Of a stretch of DNA of 49,417 nt, positions 24,228 through 33,566 are shown piece by piece. The stretch's first letter is position 1; each line of letters begins with the position of its first letter. The position numbers and the translations under genes were made by a program. The DNA is taken from NCBI RefSeq assembly GCF_001883705.2, contig NZ_MDEQ02000040.1:1-49417 (forward strand). Reading direction: 5' to 3'. Below the pieces are notes generated by a model, which saw only the letters and a program-made list of their open reading frames with translations, had not been told where the DNA came from and made no database searches. This stretch comes from Burkholderia catarinensis (GTDB taxonomy: Bacteria; Pseudomonadota; Gammaproteobacteria; Burkholderiales; Burkholderiaceae).

Positions 24228-27200
24228 ATGCCCCAGAACATCGGCACTCGCCGGACGGCGCACACGATGCGCGGACCGACGCCGGCCCGGGCGACGACCG
24301 TCGCTTCAATCTGTCCTCATGGGCGCTCAAGCATCAGCAACTGGTGATCTTCCTGATCGGCCTTGCGACGATCTTCGGCGTGATCGGCTATACGCGCCTC
24401 GCACAGTCCGAGGATCCGCCGTTCACGTTCCGCACGATGGTGATCCAGACCTACTGGCCGGGCGCCACCGCCCGCGAAGTGCAGGAGCAAGTCACCGACC
24501 GGATCGGCCGCCAGCTTCAGGCCGCGCCGTACGTCGACAACATCAAGAGCTACTCGCGCCCCGGCGAGTCGATGATCTTCTTCGCGATGAAGGATTCGGC
24601 ACCGGTCAACCAGGTGCCGGAAACCTGGTATCAGGTGCGCAAGAAGGTCGGCGACATTCGCTCGACGCTGCCGAAGGGAACGGTCGGTCCGTTCTTCAAC
24701 GACGAATTCGGCGACGTCTATACGAACATCTATGCGCTCGAAGGTGACGGCTACTCGCCGGCGCAACTGCACGATTACGCGGACAAGCTGCGCGCGGTGC
24801 TGCTGCGCGTGCCCGGCGTCGCGAAGGTCGACTACTTCGGCGACCCCGACCAGCACGTCTTCGTCGAGATCTCGAATACGCAGCTGACCCGGCTCGCGAT
24901 CACGCCGCAACAGCTCGCGCAAGCGATCGACGCGCAGAATACCGTCGCGCCGGTCGGCACGATCACGACGGCCGACGATCGCGTGTTCGTGCGGCCCACC
25001 GGCGCGTTCAAGGACACGCAGGCGCTCGCGGACATGCTGATCACCGTGAACGGCCGCACGTTCCGGCTCGGCGACGTCGCGAAGATCACGCGCGGCTACG
25101 ACGATCCGCCGGTCACGCAGATGCGCACGAACGGCCATGCCGTGCTCGGCATCGGCGTGACGATGCAAAAAGGCGGCGACGTGATCGATCTCGGCAAGGC
25201 GCTCGACGCCAGGACCGCCGAACTCCAGGCAGGCCTGCCGGCCGGCGTGAAGCTGAGCGCGGTGTCGAGCATGCCGCACGCGGTCAAGCACTCGGTGGAC
25301 GACTTCGTCGAGGCAGTGGGCGAAGCCGTCGCCATTGTGCTCGTGGTCAGCCTTGTATCGCTCGGCTTGCGCACCGGGATGGTGGTCGTCATCACGATTC
25401 CGATCGTGCTGGCCGTGACCGCGCTGTGCATGCATGTGTTCGGCATCGGGCTCGACAAGGTGTCGCTGGGCACGCTGGTGCTCGCGCTCGGGCTGCTGGT
25501 GGACGATGCGATCATCGCCGTCGAAATGATGGCGGTGAAGCTCGAGCAGGGCTGGACGCGAACCCGCGCGGCGGCGTTCGCGTACACGAGCACGGCGTTC
25601 CCGATGCTGACGGGAACGCTCGTGACGGTATCGGGCTTCCTGCCGATCGCGCTCGCGAAGTCGAGCACCGGCGAATACACGCGGTCGATCTTCGAGGTGT
25701 CGGCCATTGCACTGATCGTGTCGTGGTTCGCGGCCGTCGTGCTGGTGCCGCTGCTCGGCTACCACATGCTGCCCGAGCTCAAGCATCACGACGGCCATGC
25801 GCACGGGCAGGACGTGTACGACACGGGCTTCTACCGGCGCCTGTCCGGCTGGATCTCGACGTGCATCGAACGCCGCTGGGTCGTGCTCGGCGTGACGGCC
25901 GTGCTGTTCGCGATCGCGATGGCCGCCTTCACGCGCGTGCCGCAGCAGTTCTTCCCGAACTCGGAGCGCCCCGAACTGCTGGTCGACATGCGCTTGCCGG
26001 AAGGCGCGTCGTTCGACGCGACGCTGCGCGAGGCCACGCGGCTCGAGAAGGCGCTCGATGGCCGGCCCGAAATCGATCACGTCGTCGACTTCGTCGGCAC
26101 CGGTGCGCCGCGCTTCTATCTGCCGCTCGATCAGCAGCTTCAGCAGCCGAACTTCGCGCAGTTCGTCATCACGGCGAAGGACGTCGACGCGCGCGACCGG
26201 CTGTCGCACTGGCTCGAGTCGACGCTCGCGACCCGTTTCCCGACCGTGCGCACGCGTGTGGCGCGGCTCGAAAACGGGCCGCCGGTCGGCTTCCCGATCA
26301 AGTTCCGCGTGAGCGGCGACGATATCGCGACCGTGCGCGCGATCGCCGACAAGGTCGCCGACAAGGTGCGCGCCGACTCGCGCACACGCAACGTGCAGTT
26401 CGACTGGGACGAGCCGGCCGAACGGTCGGTATCGTTCGAAATCGACCAGCTCAAGGCGCGCCAGCTCGGCGTGACGTCGGAAGACGTGTCGGGCTTCCTC
26501 GCGATGACGCTGTCCGGCTACACGGTCACGCAATATCGCGAGCGCGACAAACTGATCGACGTCGACCTGCGGGCGCCGAAGAGCGAGCGCATCGACCCGT
26601 CGAAGATCGCGGGCCTCGCGATTCCGACGCCGCACGGCCCGGTGCCGCTCGGCTCGATCGGCCACGTGCGCGACACGCTCGAATACGGCGTGATCTGGGA
26701 ACGCGACCGCCAGCCGACGATCACCGTGCAGGCCGACGTGCGCGGCGACGCGGCGAGCATCGGCGTGACGCGCGATATCGACGGCGCGCTGGCGATATCG
26801 CGCGCGACGCTCCCGGTCGGCTACGGGATCGAGATCGGCGGCGCAGCGGAGGAAAGCATGAAGGGCCAGACGTCCATCAACGCGCAGATGCCGCTGATGA
26901 TCATCGCGGTGCTCACGCTGCTGATGATTCAGCTCAAGCGCTTCTCGCGCACCTTCATCGTCGTGCTGACCGCGCCGCTCGGGCTGATCGGCGTAGTCGC
27001 CGCGCTGCTGCTGTTCGGCAAGCCGTTCGGCTTCGTCGCGCTGCTCGGCGTGATCGCGATGTTCGGGATCATCATGCGCAACTCCGTGATCCTGGTCGAT
27101 CAGATCGACCAGGACATCGCAGCCGGACAGCCGCGCTTCACCGCGATCGTGAGTGCGACCGTGCGGCGCTTCCGGCCGATCATGCTGACCGCCGCCGCGG

Positions 27201-27397
27201 CCGTGCTCGCGCTGATTCCGCTGCTGCGCTCGGGCTTCTTCGGCCCGATGGCCACGGCGCTGATGGGCGGCATCACGATCGCGACGGTACTGACCATCTT
27301 CTTCCTGCCCGCCCTTTATGCGACGTGCTTCAAGGTGCGAGGCGACGAACGCGAATCGACCGCCACGGCCGTCGCGTCCCCGGAGACATGTCAATGA
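24224..27397 (+). CDS. RND efflux transporter, inner-membrane proton antiporter
   Basis: A 1057-residue HAE1-type RND pump: a TM1 after a 35-residue N-terminal tail, large periplasmic loops after TM1 and TM7, and 12 membrane helices. TM4 contains GLLVDDAIIAVEM with the paired aspartates of the proton relay. The helix near residues 940-960 ends with the conserved FGIIMRNSVILVDQ block. GGAGGA precedes the ATG, which overlaps the adaptor stop (ATGA). It forms a tripartite pump with its neighbours. The sequence style recalls the MexK/TriC branch rather than AcrB, which hints at biocides, phenolics or lipophilic compounds as substrates (inference). Confidence 0.94.
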   Translation: MNAPEHRHSPDGAHDARTDAGPGDDRRFNLSSWALKHQQLVIFLIGLATIFGVIGYTRLAQSEDPPFTFRTMVIQTYWPGATAREVQEQVTDRIGRQLQAAPYVDNIKSYSRPGESMIFFAMKDSAPVNQVPETWYQVRKKVGDIRSTLPKGTVGPFFNDEFGDVYTNIYALEGDGYSPAQLHDYADKLRAVLLRVPGVAKVDYFGDPDQHVFVEISNTQLTRLAITPQQLAQAIDAQNTVAPVGTITTADDRVFVRPTGAFKDTQALADMLITVNGRTFRLGDVAKITRGYDDPPVTQMRTNGHAVLGIGVTMQKGGDVIDLGKALDARTAELQAGLPAGVKLSAVSSMPHAVKHSVDDFVEAVGEAVAIVLVVSLVSLGLRTGMVVVITIPIVLAVTALCMHVFGIGLDKVSLGTLVLALGLLVDDAIIAVEMMAVKLEQGWTRTRAAAFAYTSTAFPMLTGTLVTVSGFLPIALAKSSTGEYTRSIFEVSAIALIVSWFAAVVLVPLLGYHMLPELKHHDGHAHGQDVYDTGFYRRLSGWISTCIERRWVVLGVTAVLFAIAMAAFTRVPQQFFPNSERPELLVDMRLPEGASFDATLREATRLEKALDGRPEIDHVVDFVGTGAPRFYLPLDQQLQQPNFAQFVITAKDVDARDRLSHWLESTLATRFPTVRTRVARLENGPPVGFPIKFRVSGDDIATVRAIADKVADKVRADSRTRNVQFDWDEPAERSVSFEIDQLKARQLGVTSEDVSGFLAMTLSGYTVTQYRERDKLIDVDLRAPKSERIDPSKIAGLAIPTPHGPVPLGSIGHVRDTLEYGVIWERDRQPTITVQADVRGDAASIGVTRDIDGALAISRATLPVGYGIEIGGAAEESMKGQTSINAQMPLMIIAVLTLLMIQLKRFSRTFIVVLTAPLGLIGVVAALLLFGKPFGFVALLGVIAMFGIIMRNSVILVDQIDQDIAAGQPRFTAIVSATVRRFRPIMLTAAAAVLALIPLLRSGFFGPMATALMGGITIATVLTIFFLPALYATCFKVRGDERESTATAVASPETCQ

Positions 27398-28860
27398 AAC
27401 TTACCCGTATGACTGCGGCGCTCGCCGCAACCGCGGCGCTCGGCCTGTCCGGCTGCGCGATGGCCCCGAGCAGCACGCCGCCCGCGATGCCGTCGCCGGC
27501 GCACTACGGCGAGACGCCGCAGCCGCAGCGGACCGCCGAAGCGGCGGGCGTCGCGCAGCAATTCGAAGTAGGCGCCGCGCCCGTCCCGCAATGGTGGCGG
27601 CTGTATCGCTCCAGCGCGCTCGACGCGCTGGTCGACGAAGGCCTGCGCGCCAACCCGACGCTGGCCGCGACGGAAAAGACGCTCGCCGCCGCGCAGCAGG
27701 AACTGCGCGCGCAGGTCGGCGCATCGACGCTGCCGTCGATCGACGCGAATGCGCAGGCCGCACGCACGCGCACGCCGGACATTTCCGGCGCGGGCGCGCA
27801 AAGCCTGCGCTACAACGTGTTCGTCGGACAGCTCCAGGCGCATTACACCTTCGACCTGTTCGGCGCCACGCGGTATGCGAACGCGGCGAGCGCCGCACGC
27901 GTCGACGTGCGCGGTTGCGAACTCGAAGCGGCGCGGCGAGCGCTGGCGGCCAACATCGTCGGCACCGCGATCGGCGCCGCGGCGCTCAACCGCCAGATCC
28001 TGCTGACCGAGCGCCTGGTCGCCGTCGCCGAAGCGTCCGCGCTCGACAACCAGCAGCGCTACGCGCTCGGTGCGGTGTCCCACGTGCAAGCGCTGACGTC
28101 GACGCAGGGCGCGGCGTCGCTTGCCGCGACGCTGCCGCCGCTGCGCCAGCAACGCGCGAGCGCCGTTCACTCGCTCGCGATCCTGCTGGGCCGCACGCCC
28201 GACGCGCCGCCGCCGATCCCCGCATTCGCCAGCCTGTCGCTGCCGGAGCACGTGCCCGTCGTCGTGCCGTCCGACCTGTTGAAGGCCCGCCCAGACATCC
28301 GCGCGGCCGAAGCCGCCGTGAAGGCCGCATCGGCCGACGTCGGCGAGGCGACCGCGCAGTTGTTCCCGAGCCTGTCGCTGACCGCGACGATGGGACGCGG
28401 CGGCTTCAGCTGGCCGGCCCTGTTGTCGGGTGCGGGCGGGCTATGGGCAGTCGGCGCAGGCCTGTCGCAGCCGATCTTCCATGGCGGCGCGCTGCTGGCC
28501 CATCGGCGGGCGTCGCTCGATTCGTACGACGCGGCGGTGCTTCAGTATAAGGCGGCGGTGCTGTCCGCGTTCGGCGACGTCGCGGATTCGCTCGCCGCGC
28601 TGGACAACGACGCGCAAACGCTGGCCGCGAACGAACTCGCGGCACGCGCCGCAGGCATGGCTTTCGACGAAACGGTGCAGCGCCGCACGCTGGGCGCCGT
28701 TCCGGTGTCCGCGCAACAGGCGAGCGAGCAGCAATACCTGAACGCGGAGCTCGACGCGGTGCGTGCCGCGAGCCGCCGAATGACCGATACGGCGGCACTG
28801 CTGCAAGCGATGGGCGAGCTGCCGCCCGACACCCGCACGGTGGTCGCGGCCCGGCAATGA
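27394..28860 (+). CDS. outer-membrane efflux channel lipoprotein (OprM/NodT family)
   Basis: A 488-residue TolC-like channel. The signal MKLTRMTAALAATAALGLSG ends at lipobox cysteine C21. The two-fold repeated family pattern is visible, for example WWRLYRSSALDALVDEGLRANP near the start and LLKARPDIRAAEAAVKAASADVG in the second half. The start at 27394 overlaps the pump stop as ATGA with GGAG 8 nt upstream; an ATG two codons earlier is too near the ribosome site. It completes the tripartite efflux system. Confidence 0.93.
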   Translation: MKLTRMTAALAATAALGLSGCAMAPSSTPPAMPSPAHYGETPQPQRTAEAAGVAQQFEVGAAPVPQWWRLYRSSALDALVDEGLRANPTLAATEKTLAAAQQELRAQVGASTLPSIDANAQAARTRTPDISGAGAQSLRYNVFVGQLQAHYTFDLFGATRYANAASAARVDVRGCELEAARRALAANIVGTAIGAAALNRQILLTERLVAVAEASALDNQQRYALGAVSHVQALTSTQGAASLAATLPPLRQQRASAVHSLAILLGRTPDAPPPIPAFASLSLPEHVPVVVPSDLLKARPDIRAAEAAVKAASADVGEATAQLFPSLSLTATMGRGGFSWPALLSGAGGLWAVGAGLSQPIFHGGALLAHRRASLDSYDAAVLQYKAAVLSAFGDVADSLAALDNDAQTLAANELAARAAGMAFDETVQRRTLGAVPVSAQQASEQQYLNAELDAVRAASRRMTDTAALLQAMGELPPDTRTVVAARQ

Positions 28861-28920
28861 CGGCTGCTTGCGTCGACGGGTCGGCCGCGCGTGCCGTTCG
28901 GCCGGTGCCGGCCCGGACCT

Positions 28921-28941
28921 CGACGCTCGACGCTCGACGCC
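28921..28941. repeat. three tandem CGACGCT-type heptamers
   Basis: CGACGCT, CGACGCT, CGACGCC in direct succession in the 140-base gap between the efflux channel and pqiA. No terminator is evident there, so read-through into pqiA is possible. Confidence 0.6.
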
Positions 28942-29000
28942 CGGCGCACCGCGAGTACCGCAGCGTCGAGCCCTCCCTTACCCCGCATGATTGATTCCCG

Positions 29001-30374
29001 ATGAAACCCGAAAACCTGGTCGCCTGCCACGAATGCGACCTGCTGTTTCAGCGTCCACCGCGCCTGCGCGCGCTGGCGGCGCACTGCCCGAGGTGCCGCG
29101 CCCGCGTGGGCGGCGCGGCGCACGGCCGCCGGGCGCTCGACCGGCGGTGCGCGATCGCGCTCGCCGCGCTGTTCACGGTCTTCATCGCGCAGGCCTTTCC
29201 CATCGTCGCGCTCGATGCTGCCGGCATCGCGTCGCATGCGACGCTGGCCGACGCGGTGGCCGCGTTGCGCTTGCACGGGCAGCCGGCCGTGGCGGCGATC
29301 GTGCTCTGCACGACGATGCTGTTCCCGCTGCTGGAACTCGCCGCATGGCTGTACGTGCTCATCCCGTTGCGCACGGGCCGTGTACCGCCCTGCTTCGTGC
29401 CGGTCCTGCGCAACATGCAGCGGCTGCGCCCTTGGAGCATGGTCGAGGTGTTCCTGCTCGGCATCTTGGTCACGATCGTCAAGATGACGAGCGTCGCGCA
29501 CGTGATACCGGGCCCCGCGCTGTTTGCGTTCGGCGCCCTCACCGTGATGCTCGGCTTTCTCGCGTCGTTCGACCCGGGCGGCCTGTGGGAAGCGCGCGAC
29601 GAAATCGTCGCGCTGCGCGGCGGCGGTACGCGCGCCGCGGCGTCGCGCCGGCCGCACACGCTGCGACGCGCGGCACCGGTGGCGCCCGACGCAACGGACG
29701 CAACGGACGCGACCGGCGCGACCGGGCACCGCCGGCCGGCAAGCGTCACGGCCCGCGCCGCGGGACTGGTCGCCTGTCATACGTGCGGACGCGTGCAGCG
29801 GCCGCATGCCGGGGCCGACGGCGAGCGCTGCATGCGCTGCGGGTCGGCGCTGCACGAACGTCGCCCGCGCAGCGCCGCCCGCACGGGCGCGCTCGTCATC
29901 GCGGCCGCGCTGCTCTACATTCCGGCGAACCTGCTGCCCATCATGCATGCGACGTCGTTCGGCCGCGCCGAGGACGACACCATTCTCGGCGGCGTCGCGT
30001 ACTTCTGGACGTCCGGCGACTGGCCGCTCGCCGTCGTCGTGTTCGTCGCGAGCGTGCTCGTGCCGATGCTCAAGCTCGCGATTCTCGCGTTGCAGGCGAT
30101 CGCCGTGCATCGCGGCGCGCAATGGCGCCCGCTCGAACGGGCACGGCTCCATCGGCTGGTCGAGCGCGTGGGCCGCTGGTCGATGCTCGACGTATTCGTC
30201 GTCGCGCTGACGATCGCGCTCGTGCATTTCGGGTCGTTCGCCGAGATCACGCCCGGCCCCGGCGCGCTGGCGTTCGGCGCCGTGGTCGTGCTCACCATGT
30301 GCGCGTCGATGCAGTTCGATCCGCGACTCATCTGGGACGGCACGCAGCGTTCTGCCGCCGGCCCTCGATCCTGA
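29001..30374 (+). CDS. pqiA: PqiA-type inner-membrane protein (MCE lipid transport)
   Basis: A 457-residue integral membrane partner of PqiB, with two homologous halves. Each half begins with a rubredoxin-like zinc ribbon: C9-x2-C12 and C29-x2-C32 in the first, and CHTC about residue 259 with CMRC about residue 277 in the second. Each is followed by four membrane helices. The linker between halves contains a DAT repeat (see finding). The ATG has only a weak ribosome site. It is followed by pqiB after a small GNRA hairpin. The PqiABC system shuttles lipids between inner and outer membranes and is linked to membrane stress. Confidence 0.9.
   Translation: MKPENLVACHECDLLFQRPPRLRALAAHCPRCRARVGGAAHGRRALDRRCAIALAALFTVFIAQAFPIVALDAAGIASHATLADAVAALRLHGQPAVAAIVLCTTMLFPLLELAAWLYVLIPLRTGRVPPCFVPVLRNMQRLRPWSMVEVFLLGILVTIVKMTSVAHVIPGPALFAFGALTVMLGFLASFDPGGLWEARDEIVALRGGGTRAAASRRPHTLRRAAPVAPDATDATDATGATGHRRPASVTARAAGLVACHTCGRVQRPHAGADGERCMRCGSALHERRPRSAARTGALVIAAALLYIPANLLPIMHATSFGRAEDDTILGGVAYFWTSGDWPLAVVVFVASVLVPMLKLAILALQAIAVHRGAQWRPLERARLHRLVERVGRWSMLDVFVVALTIALVHFGSFAEITPGPGALAFGAVVVLTMCASMQFDPRLIWDGTQRSAAGPRS
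29688..29723 (+). repeat. 9-bp tandem repeat in pqiA encoding DAT units
   Basis: GACGCAACG, GACGCAACG, GACGCGACC, GGCGCGACC in frame give DATDATDATGAT in the linker between the two PqiA halves. Multiples of nine would keep the frame if copy number changed. Confidence 0.8.
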
Positions 30375-30390
30375 ACGGGCGCAAGCCCGT
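30375..30390 (+). promoter_or_regulatory. GNRA-tetraloop hairpin between pqiA and pqiB
   Basis: ACGGGC-GCAA-GCCCGT forms a perfect 6-bp stem with a GCAA tetraloop immediately after the pqiA stop. There is no T-tract, so it is more likely an RNA stability or processing element than a terminator. Confidence 0.5.
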
Positions 30391-30414
30391 CGCAACTCTA
30401 CGACTATTCACAAG

Positions 30415-32010
30415 ATGCCTTCCCTCGATTTACCTGAACCCGAGATCCGGCCGCGCAGCCGCTGGATCCCGTCCCTCGTCTGGATCGTGCCGCTCGTGTG
30501 CGCGCTGATCGGGCTGTCGCTCGTGTTCCGCAGCGTTGCCGCGACCGGCCCGACGATCACCGTCACGTTCGCGAACGCAGAGGGCCTCGAAGCCGGCAAG
30601 ACCAAGGTCCGTTACAAGGACGTCGATATCGGCTCGGTGCAGGCCATCACGCTCACGCCCGACTTCAAGCGCGTGGTCGTGCGCATCCAGCTCACCAAGG
30701 AAGCCGCGCGGTTCGCGAACCGCGATACGCGATTCTGGGTCGTTCGGCCGCGGGTCGGCGCCACCGGAATCTCCGGGCTCGGCACGCTGCTCTCCGGCGC
30801 GTACATCGGCGCGGACCTCGGCCGCTCGCCGCACGAGCAGACCGACTTCACCGGCCTCGAGACGCCGCCTGCCGTCACCGCGGACCAGCAGGGCCACCGC
30901 TACCTGCTGCACGGCGATTCGCTCGGCTCGATCGACATCGGCTCGCCGGTGTTCTACCGGCACCTGCAGGTCGGCCAGGTGGTCGGCTTCTCGCTCGGCA
31001 AGGACGGCACCGGCGTCGACGTGCAGGCGTTCGTGAAGGCGCCATACGACAAATACGTCGGCACCAACACGCGCTGGTGGCACGCAAGCGGCGTGGATCT
31101 GCGGCTCGATTCGAGCGGCCTGAAGCTGAACACGCAGTCGCTGGCGACGGTGATCGTCGGCGGTCTCGCGTTTCAGGCGCCGCCCGGGCAGCCCGATGCT
31201 CCGCCGGCGGCCGACAACGCGTCGTTCCAGCTTGCGCCCGACGAAACCGACGCGATGCGCGACCCCGACGGTGCGCCGCTGATGGTCGTCATGCGCTTCG
31301 ACCAGTCGCTGCGCGGGCTGTCCGTCGGCGCGCCGGTCGACTTGCGCGGCATCGCGCTCGGCCAGGTCACGAACATCGGCATCGAGTACAACGAGCACTC
31401 GCGCAGTTTCAGCATGAAGGTCACGATGGCGCTGTACCCGTCACGACTGAGCCGGCACTCCGATACGGCGCTGCCCGCACCCGATACGGCCGGCGGCCAC
31501 GAACTGCTCGAGCACCTGGTGCTGCAGGGGCTGCGCGGGCAGTTGCGCACCGGCAGCCTGCTCACGGGCCAGCTGTACGTGGCGCTCGACATGTTCCCGA
31601 AGGCGCCGCGCGCGAGTGTGGACGTGCGTCGCACGCCGGTCGAGCTGCCGACCGTGCCGAACACGCTCGACGAACTGCAGGTGCAGCTCGCCGACATCGC
31701 ACGGAAGCTCGATAAGGTTCCGTTCGACCAGATCGGCAACAGTCTGAACGGTGCGCTCGAGCATGCGAATCAGCTGTTCGGACACCTCGACGAGCAGGTC
31801 GTGCCGCAGGCGCGCGACACGCTGGCGGCGGCGCAGCGCACGTTCGACGCCGCGCAGGCGACGCTACGGCAGGATTCGCCGATGCAATCGGACGTTCATG
31901 ACGCGATGCAATCGCTCACGCATACGCTCCAGTCGCTCAATACGCTGGCCGACTATCTCGAGCGGCATCCGGAAGCGCTGCTCTTCGGCAAGAAAGGGGA
32001 ATCGCAATGA
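30415..32010 (+). CDS. pqiB: PqiB-type MCE (MlaD family) protein
   Basis: A 531-residue periplasm-spanning lipid conduit subunit. One N-terminal membrane helix (about residues 20-42) anchors it. Three MCE domains follow, each with the characteristic G...V.Y.dv.iG.V pattern: GLEAGKTKVRYKDVDIGSV (about 61-79), LGSIDIGSPVFYRHLQVGQV, and LRGLSVGAPVDLRGIALGQV. A C-terminal helical region (after about 420) would form the long needle. Three MCE domains match the E. coli PqiB architecture. Its stop overlaps the pqiC start (ATGA). Confidence 0.93.
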   Translation: MPSLDLPEPEIRPRSRWIPSLVWIVPLVCALIGLSLVFRSVAATGPTITVTFANAEGLEAGKTKVRYKDVDIGSVQAITLTPDFKRVVVRIQLTKEAARFANRDTRFWVVRPRVGATGISGLGTLLSGAYIGADLGRSPHEQTDFTGLETPPAVTADQQGHRYLLHGDSLGSIDIGSPVFYRHLQVGQVVGFSLGKDGTGVDVQAFVKAPYDKYVGTNTRWWHASGVDLRLDSSGLKLNTQSLATVIVGGLAFQAPPGQPDAPPAADNASFQLAPDETDAMRDPDGAPLMVVMRFDQSLRGLSVGAPVDLRGIALGQVTNIGIEYNEHSRSFSMKVTMALYPSRLSRHSDTALPAPDTAGGHELLEHLVLQGLRGQLRTGSLLTGQLYVALDMFPKAPRASVDVRRTPVELPTVPNTLDELQVQLADIARKLDKVPFDQIGNSLNGALEHANQLFGHLDEQVVPQARDTLAAAQRTFDAAQATLRQDSPMQSDVHDAMQSLTHTLQSLNTLADYLERHPEALLFGKKGESQ

Positions 32011-32708
32011 CGCCGCATTTGTTTCGCACGATCCGGATGCCGATCCGCATCGCGACGTGCGTCGCACTGGCCGTGCTGAGCGCCTGCGCGTCCTCGCCCG
32101 TTCACTACCATACGCTCGGGATGGCGGACGGCGCGGGCGGCGAAACCGGCGCCTCGCGTCCCGCATGGCTGATCGACATGCAGACCGTGCACGTCGCGGC
32201 GCCGGCGGACGGCAGCCGGCTCGCGGTGCAGCGCGGCCCCGAACGGGTCGACATCCTGGAACAGGAGCGCTGGGTTTCACCGCTCGGCGACGAGATGCGC
32301 GGCGGACTGTCGACGCGCGTCACGTCCCGGCTGAACACGATCGACGTTCACCGCGTCGCCCATCCGGATGACACGCCGATCTATCGGGTCGCCGTGGACG
32401 TCCAGCGTGTCGAATCGTGGCCGGCGTCGCACGTGCTGCTCGATGCGACATGGAGTGTGGGCGCCGGCTCCGGACAGCCGGCACTGATGTGCCGCAGCAT
32501 CGTTCAGGCCGGTGCGTCGGCGGGCTACGACGCGCTCGTCGACGCGCATCGCCATGCGCTCGACACGCTCGCGCTCGGCATCGCCGCGGGCATTCGCGCG
32601 GCGGCCACGCACGCGCCGCCGCCAGCAGGATGCCGCGCGGCAGCACTCGACCGACGGATCGCGCCACCCGCCGTCGAGCGCGGCGCGCCGGAGCCGCTCG
32701 TCGATTGA
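32007..32708 (+). CDS. pqiC: PqiC-type outer-membrane lipoprotein (ABC-type transport auxiliary)
   Basis: A 233-residue lipoprotein. The signal peptide ends at lipobox LSAC (C27), followed by SSPVHYHTLG, the usual start of PqiC/YmbA proteins, where a short strand precedes the globular domain. AGGGGAA precedes the ATG. The 4-nt overlap with pqiB and the gene order support a role anchoring the PqiB needle at the outer membrane. The C-terminus after about residue 195 is proline- and arginine-rich and may be disordered. Confidence 0.88.
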   Translation: MTPHLFRTIRMPIRIATCVALAVLSACASSPVHYHTLGMADGAGGETGASRPAWLIDMQTVHVAAPADGSRLAVQRGPERVDILEQERWVSPLGDEMRGGLSTRVTSRLNTIDVHRVAHPDDTPIYRVAVDVQRVESWPASHVLLDATWSVGAGSGQPALMCRSIVQAGASAGYDALVDAHRHALDTLALGIAAGIRAAATHAPPPAGCRAAALDRRIAPPAVERGAPEPLVD

Positions 32709-32908
32709 ATCGGGCCGCGAAAACGCGCCCGGTCGGGTCGGGCGACCGGCCTCGCGCCGGTGCCCTTGCACGATCAAGCGACATCGTTGGACGAAATCGT
32801 CCCGACGAAAAGCGAAGCGGCGCACCGCCGTTCCCGCGTCGATCCGGCGTTTCGCGCGGCGCGGCGTTGCGCCGCTTCGCTCATTTCCACCTGCATGGAC
32901 AACCCACG

Positions 32909-33436
32909 ATGAAACCCGCCCGACTCACGCGCGAGCAACGCAGGCTCGACACCCGCGAACGGCTCGTCGCCACCGCTCGCGCGCTATTCATCGCGAAAGG
33001 CTTTGCCGATACGAGCGTCGAACAGATCGCCGAGGGCGCCGGGTACACGCGCGGCGCGTTCTATGCGCACTTCGAACACAAGCGCGAGCTGTTGATCGAG
33101 ATCCTTCGCCGCGACCATGATCGAATGATCACGAAAGTTCGGCTGGCAGCGCGGGAGAGCGGCGGCTCCTGCACCGCAGCCGACTACGCGGACATTGCCG
33201 CCGGCTGGGAATGTTTCCCGCTGTGGGTCGAGGTCCATCTGTACGCGCTGCGCGATGCCGGGTTTCGGCACATCGTCGACTGCCTGCACACCGAACCGGT
33301 TGCGCTACCGGAGACGGCAAGCGGCGCGGCGGGCGCCGCCGATCGGATGCCGTCCGCGACCGGGTGGGCGGCCGTGCTCGGCGTCGCGCTGCTGAGCGCC
33401 GGCGTGCGGGATGCCCGGCGCGACGATCCGGCGTAG
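32909..33436 (+). CDS. TetR family regulator, short
   Basis: A 175-residue TetR regulator. The N-terminal helix-turn-helix (TRERLVATARALFIAKG, then VEQIAEGAGYTRGAFYAHFE) is intact. The ligand domain is shorter than the usual 190-210 residues and ends in an alanine/glycine/arginine tail, so the C-terminal dimer helices may be trimmed. The start at 32909 follows the 200-base gap after pqiC and has no strong ribosome site. It may regulate pqiABC, but the sequence does not prove this. Confidence 0.82.
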   Translation: MKPARLTREQRRLDTRERLVATARALFIAKGFADTSVEQIAEGAGYTRGAFYAHFEHKRELLIEILRRDHDRMITKVRLAARESGGSCTAADYADIAAGWECFPLWVEVHLYALRDAGFRHIVDCLHTEPVALPETASGAAGAADRMPSATGWAAVLGVALLSAGVRDARRDDPA

Positions 33437-33566
33437 CGTAAGAAAGAGCCACCCGGCCGGGATTCGCTAAAAATCCGCCACATCTCGGCCCAAGCTGCCG
33501 TGTTGCCGTTCATCCGCAATTGACCCACCCGGGCCTGGCAGGGGGATGCGTCACCCCGCTGCGTCA

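Noticed and set aside
24317..27394. Long minus-strand frame opposite the RND pump
   Set aside because: It mirrors the pump codons, has no recognisable motif, and the plus-strand product is a textbook RND protein.
32909..33436. Short TetR as a pseudogene
   Set aside because: The helix-turn-helix and frame are intact and the stop is clean; the short ligand domain alone does not prove decay.
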